Notes under the pieces: model-generated
What the model was told of the DNA's origin: nothing
Databases searched by the model: none
Seen by the model: the letters and a program-made list of their open reading frames with translations, nothing else
Translations under genes and position numbers: made by a program
Shown: piece after piece, positions 60,723 to 64,000 of the stretch
How the letters are laid out: the number at the start of each line of letters is the position of its first letter
How positions within the stretch are numbered: position 1 is the stretch's first letter
NCBI GenBank assembly: GCA_016722285.1
Contig: JADKGI010000009.1
Span: 158,459 to 222,458 of the forward strand
DNA: 64,000 nt
Source: Saprospiraceae bacterium
GTDB lineage: Bacteria; Bacteroidota; Bacteroidia; Chitinophagales; Saprospiraceae
Direction of reading: 5' to 3'

Positions 60723-60813
60723 AGACAACAGGCAATTGAATAATAAATTCATTACCTTCTCCTTCCTTGGTTTCTACACTTAATTCCCCACCATTTGCTT
60801 TCACAATATCAAA
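60721..60813 (-). pseudogene. displaced histidine-kinase tail, fragment 1
   Basis: The minus-strand frame reads FDIVKANGGELSVETKEGEG then NEFIIQLPVV and TGA, a complete HATPase C-terminal tail without the rest of a kinase. It starts exactly at the (Y/F)DIV position, next to palindromic element 2. Its sequence differs clearly from the tail of the intact kinase at 61173, so it is an old copy or came from another kinase. Confidence 0.75.
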
Positions 60814-60821
60814 CTTTGTCA

Positions 60822-60929
60822 GAATCACGGATTGACACGGATGGATGGATTGCATGGATTTATGATTTTGTATTATCATGTTAATGTATTTCATCTGAGC
60901 AATCTTTCAATCTTTATAATCAGTGATTC
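60822..60929. repeat. palindromic element copy 2
   Basis: About 108 bp bounded by GAATCACGGATT (60822-60833) and AATCAGTGATTC (60918-60929), complementary at 11 of 12 positions. The left part (ATTGACACGGATGGATGGAT) and the right part (CAATCTTTCAATCTTTATAA) closely match copies 1 and 3; the centre differs. Confidence 0.75.
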
Positions 60930-61041
60930 AGACAACAGGCAATGATATAATAAATTCCGCTCCTTCTCCTTCATTCCCTGCCCGCCCACTTGGCGGGGTT
61001 TCCACCTTCAACTCTTCTCCATGTGCCTTCACAATATCATA
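60928..61041 (-). pseudogene. displaced histidine-kinase tail, fragment 2
   Basis: The minus-strand frame reads YDIVKAHGEELKVET, a short insert PPSGRAGNE, then GEGAEFIISLPVV and TGA. It matches the tail of the intact kinase better than fragment 1 does. The insert corresponds to a small GC-rich palindrome (CCCGCC/GGCGGG, about 60981-60997). Confidence 0.78.
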
Positions 61042-61049
61042 TTTTGTCA

Positions 61050-61174
61050 GAATCACGGATTGACACGGATTTTTGGATTGCACGGATTGAAAGATATTTT
61101 AGATTTTAGAACTCAAATCATTTGACTCATGTATTTCATCAGTGTAATCTTTTAATCTTATAAATCCGTGATTC
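61050..61174. repeat. palindromic element copy 3, providing the kinase stop codon
   Basis: About 125 bp bounded by a perfect 12-bp inverted repeat, GAATCACGGATT (61050-61061) and AATCCGTGATTC (61163-61174). The TGA stop of the downstream-transcribed kinase (61173-61175, minus strand) lies in the right terminal repeat. This is the least decayed of the three copies. Confidence 0.8.
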
Positions 61175-64000
61175 AGACAACAGGCATTGATATAATAAAT
61201 TCCGCTCCTTTTCCTTCTTCACTTTCTACCTTCAACTCCCCTCCATGTGCCTTCACTATATCATAAGCTAGAGATAGTCCTAATCCTGTGCCTTGCCCTG
61301 TAGGTTTTGTGGTAAAGAAAGGCTGGAAGATTTTGTCTTTGATGTGATCCGGGATGCCAGAGCCGTTGTCTTTCACGGCTATTAGCAATTGGCTATTAGC
61401 TGTTATCCGGGTGGTGATGGTTACTTTGGGCTCAAAAGATATTTTGGGTTTTGGGTTTTGGGTTTTGGATTTTTCTATCTCAGAATTCCCACCTCCCGTT
61501 TCCTTCTTGGCTCTTTCGGTCACAGCATGAAAGGCATTGATTATCAGATTTAGGATGACACGTCCGATATCTTGGGGTATGATTTCTATCTTGGGTAAGT
61601 TGGGATCATAATGTGTATCCATGGATGCATTAAATGTTTTGTCCTTGGCTCTGAGACCATGATATGCTAGTCTCAGATATTCGTCAGTTAAGGCATTTAT
61701 ATCAGTAAGTTCTTTTTTGCCTGTGCTGGTGCGGCTGTGTTGTAACATTCCTTTTACAATGTCACCTGCTCTCTTGCCGTGGTGGGTGATTTTCATCAGA
61801 TTTTGTTTTAGATCTTCAGCTATAGCAAATCCTTCTTCCAAATCACCATTTTTAAATTCTTCTGTCATTTCTTCTATCAATTCTGCACTGACTTCACTGA
61901 AATTATTGACAAAATTTAGTGGATTTTGGATCTCATGGGCAATTCCTGCTGTGAGTTCCCCAAGACTTGCCATTTTTTCAGATTGGATCAGTTGGTTTTG
62001 GGTCTGCTTTAAATCATCCAATGTTTTTTCGATCTGTTGTTTGGCCAGTTCTATCTTATTGAAGTCTTCGTATCTTGCATACGCAATCGCAAATGTTTTT
62101 GCTAGCGCCTGGACGAGTTCTATTTTTTCTTTCTGCAAAGGCGTATTATTTCCAATATATAACATTCCTTGTTTAAAGGGAATGAAATGGAGATCTAAAG
62201 ATTCAGGAGGCAATTCAGATCCCTGATAAAGTTCTAAGTCTGATACATGTCCTAATTCGCGTAATGCTTCCATCCATCCTAAAAAGTCGGTTTTATCCCA
62301 ATGTGTTTGGAATATTTCCTTTTTTCGCCAGCTTGCCACAGTATGAGTCGTTAATTCATTTGCTGAAAAATCCAAATGCATCACTCCCAAAGAATGGCCG
62401 TCAGGTGCTGAAAGATACACATTGACTTGTGCTTTGATTTCATCTATAATAAAAACACCACAACGGAAAAAAGGTACACCCAAATTTGTCAATTCGCGCC
62501 ATATCAAAGGTGTTATTCGTTTTAGATCTTCTGTGGACCGCATGGATGCTATCTCACCCCTTACTCTGTCCAAAGAAGATTGTTTGATCGCTTCCCTTGC
62601 CTGTGCTTCGGCTTTTTGCAGATCGAGGAAACGGGTATAGGATTGATTAAAAACTACTGTAAAGCGACTGATGATATCATGATGCTCTTCACTTAAAGGT
62701 TCAAGACTACCGGTAACAAGGTTGCCAAATGCTTCGGATGAGCCGGAAAGATATATTTTTTTAACATTGGCCATGTCTCGCTTCACTATTTCTGGTAGCC
62801 TGGCCAATGATGTCTTTTGGAATCCATAGCGGTCCCAATCTGTTTTCTCTTGTCCTTCAAAAAGGTATTGCCATTTTTTCTGCCGTTGGTGCCAAAAATC
62901 AAGATACATCAAATGTGTAGGATACTGATTATTTCGGATTAAAAAACCATTTTCTGCCAAAAGGCCTTCCTTACCTGCCAACCACCATGTAATGTCTTCA
63001 TTTTCGGGATTGACGATCATAATAAAAGCCCTGTCGAGCTGGGCATCAAGTTTAGTTAACTCCTGGTATAAGTCAACAATTAACGCATTTAACTCTTTTG
63101 AATGTCGCATGGCCATTGCCCCGGCGCTTATTCTTTCTATTGATAATTCTATTCGTGCTTCCCTTGCTTGTGCTTCAGCTTTTTGGAGATCGAGGTATCG
63201 CCGGTAGGTCTGACCAAATACACTTGTAAATCGTTTGAATATACCAGCCGATTCGGCTGGTATCGCTTCGTTGGTAAAAGCAAAAAGAGAACCGTCCGAA
63301 AAATAAAAATCGCTGTGGATTTCTTTGGGCGGCAATTCCTCCAGAACAAATTGAGTTAGATAGTATTTAGAATTATTGATCGACTGATAGTAGTTGATCA
63401 TGTCCTGACCGGTCAACTCATAGGAAAAGAATGGTTCCTTATTTGCCCAAGAAGTGCGCGCACCTATAAGCATAGGGTGCATTGCGATCTCCAATTTCCC
63501 AATAATCAAAGTCGCCTTTTCATTGGGGTTGGACTTGGCCGTCCAGACTTCCGCGAACTGCTCATCATTATGAATCAAGATGCCACAACGATTCGTTTTT
63601 ACACCCAATTTCACCAGTTCATCAAATAACGTAGCTACACTCTCGCCCACATCCTGGCTATTGTGCATGGCCATAGTTTTGCTTCTAACTCTTTCCAGTG
63701 ATGCTTCAATCTGAGCTTCCCTTGCCTGTGCTTCGGCTTTTTGAAGATCAAGGAATCGGGTATAAGTTTGCTCGAAAACTTTGGCAAAGCGTTGCAGTAT
63801 TTTGCCTTATCATCAGAAAGTACTTCTGCTCCAAGTACCTGTAATGCACCATAATTAAAAAACGCAGTCGACAACTTCAGCAACTTTAATCCTATCATTA
63901 CCTTTTTTGCATCTTCTGGAACATTTTTAAAATCAGTTTTGGTAAAGAAGATTTTATCAAAGCTTTTTTTTTCGTTTCCTGAATACTCAAACACCACATA
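61173..64000 (-). CDS. multi-module (GAF-like) soluble histidine kinase, 5' end outside the window
   Basis: At least 940 residues of a histidine kinase are visible; the N-terminus lies beyond 64000. Three whole and one partial sensor modules of about 187 residues are joined by near-identical linkers (YTRFLDLQKAEAQAREA then SLERVRSKTMAM). They look GAF-like (LTNLGVPFFRCGVFIID). A coiled coil, HisKA (MASLGELTAGIAHEIQNP) and HATPase (DNGSGIPDHIKDKIF; GTGLGLSLAYDIVKAHGG) follow, ending FIISMPVV. The frame breaks at 63800-63803, where one more A (minus strand) gives DDKAKILQRFAKVFEQ. There is no membrane helix or receiver. The last codons and stop abut a palindromic element, and copies of this tail lie further downstream. 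Confidence 0.9.
61442..61468. repeat. 7-bp tandem repeat inside the kinase gene
   Basis: Three TTTTGGG units plus TTTTGG. On the coding strand it encodes a KTQNPKPK-type linker in the ATPase domain, between NLIINAFHAV and the next strand. Seven is not a multiple of three, so gain or loss of one unit would shift the frame. Confidence 0.8.
62591..63755. repeat. three DNA copies of the sensor-module linker
   Basis: Nearly identical 40-bp stretches lie at 62591-62630, 63158-63197 and 63716-63755 (each beginning CTTCCCTTGC). They are spaced 567 and 558 bp apart and encode the LDLQKAEAQAREA linker. They mark tandem duplication of the sensor module and are possible sites for recombination or misassembly. 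Confidence 0.8.

Noticed and set aside
60579..61176. CRISPR array, because repeats alternate with different sequences
   Set aside because: The repeats are over 100 bp, diverge internally and have long inverted ends; the sequences between them are coding-type kinase tails of 33-114 bp. There are no cas genes.
61717..62226. 169-codon plus-strand ORF
   Set aside because: It lies wholly antisense to the histidine kinase core, which has strong motifs on the minus strand. It is a shadow frame.

Overview
The window is low-GC DNA from a Bacteroidota bacterium, most likely of the Saprospirales/Saprospiraceae type. The reasons are: TonB-dependent receptors with an N-terminal carboxypeptidase-regulatory-like domain; type IX secretion (T9SS) C-terminal sorting domains; the acpP-fabF-rnc gene order; TAnnTTTG promoter -7 elements; and several lipoprotein/beta-propeller/Y_Y_Y sensor kinases. 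Many genes are broken by single-base indels, most of them in short homopolymer runs, and housekeeping-type genes are hit as well. I read most of these as consensus-sequence errors rather than pseudogenes and annotate the gene across the break. One locus (9.7-10.7 kb) does look truly decayed.

Layout. 0-8 kb: two tandem DUF4331 exported proteins (the second fused to four CHRD domains and a T9SS tail), then a TonB receptor. 7.7-9.5 kb: a tight minus-strand trio (gamma-carbonic-anhydrase-like hexapeptide protein, YkgJ-type Cys-cluster protein, exported protein). 9.7-13 kb: a membrane hydrolase pseudogene, then rnc, fabF and acpP. 13.6-14.8 kb: an arsR-arsM arsenic methylation unit with a visible operator. 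15-20 kb: NTF2-like lipoprotein, anmK, tRNA-Leu, and a thioredoxin-like/cytochrome c-copper monooxygenase pair. 20-27 kb: gap-pgk, a NarL-type regulator with its likely TPR sensor kinase, a PLP enzyme, and tRNA-Arg. 27-28 kb: a cyclophilin-FKBP fusion.

28.6-35.8 kb looks like a phosphate module. A TonB receptor and a beta-helix-like lipoprotein face a PiT phosphate transporter, and both transcription units carry 11-bp-period CTTAACA direct repeats resembling Pho boxes. 36-38 kb is a YgiQ radical SAM protein.

38.7-64 kb is a signalling island. An FAD oxidoreductase and a SAM methyltransferase are translationally coupled to a 1747-residue Ser/Thr kinase-AAA-GAF-adenylate cyclase. An HD-domain protein and a YitT membrane protein follow. 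On the other strand lie a response regulator-adenylate cyclase, a lone receiver, two giant lipoprotein propeller histidine kinases, a cNMP-binding patatin, and a GAF-like multi-module histidine kinase running off the end of the window. The likely theme is phosphorelay and kinase input into cAMP, with the patatin as a possible cAMP effector.

The most unusual structure is at 60.58-61.18 kb. Three palindromic elements, each bounded by roughly 12-bp inverted repeats, alternate with three displaced copies of the C-terminal tail of a histidine kinase gene. The stop codon of the intact kinase lies inside the terminal repeat of the nearest element. This looks like repeated insertion at, and regeneration of, a kinase 3' end.
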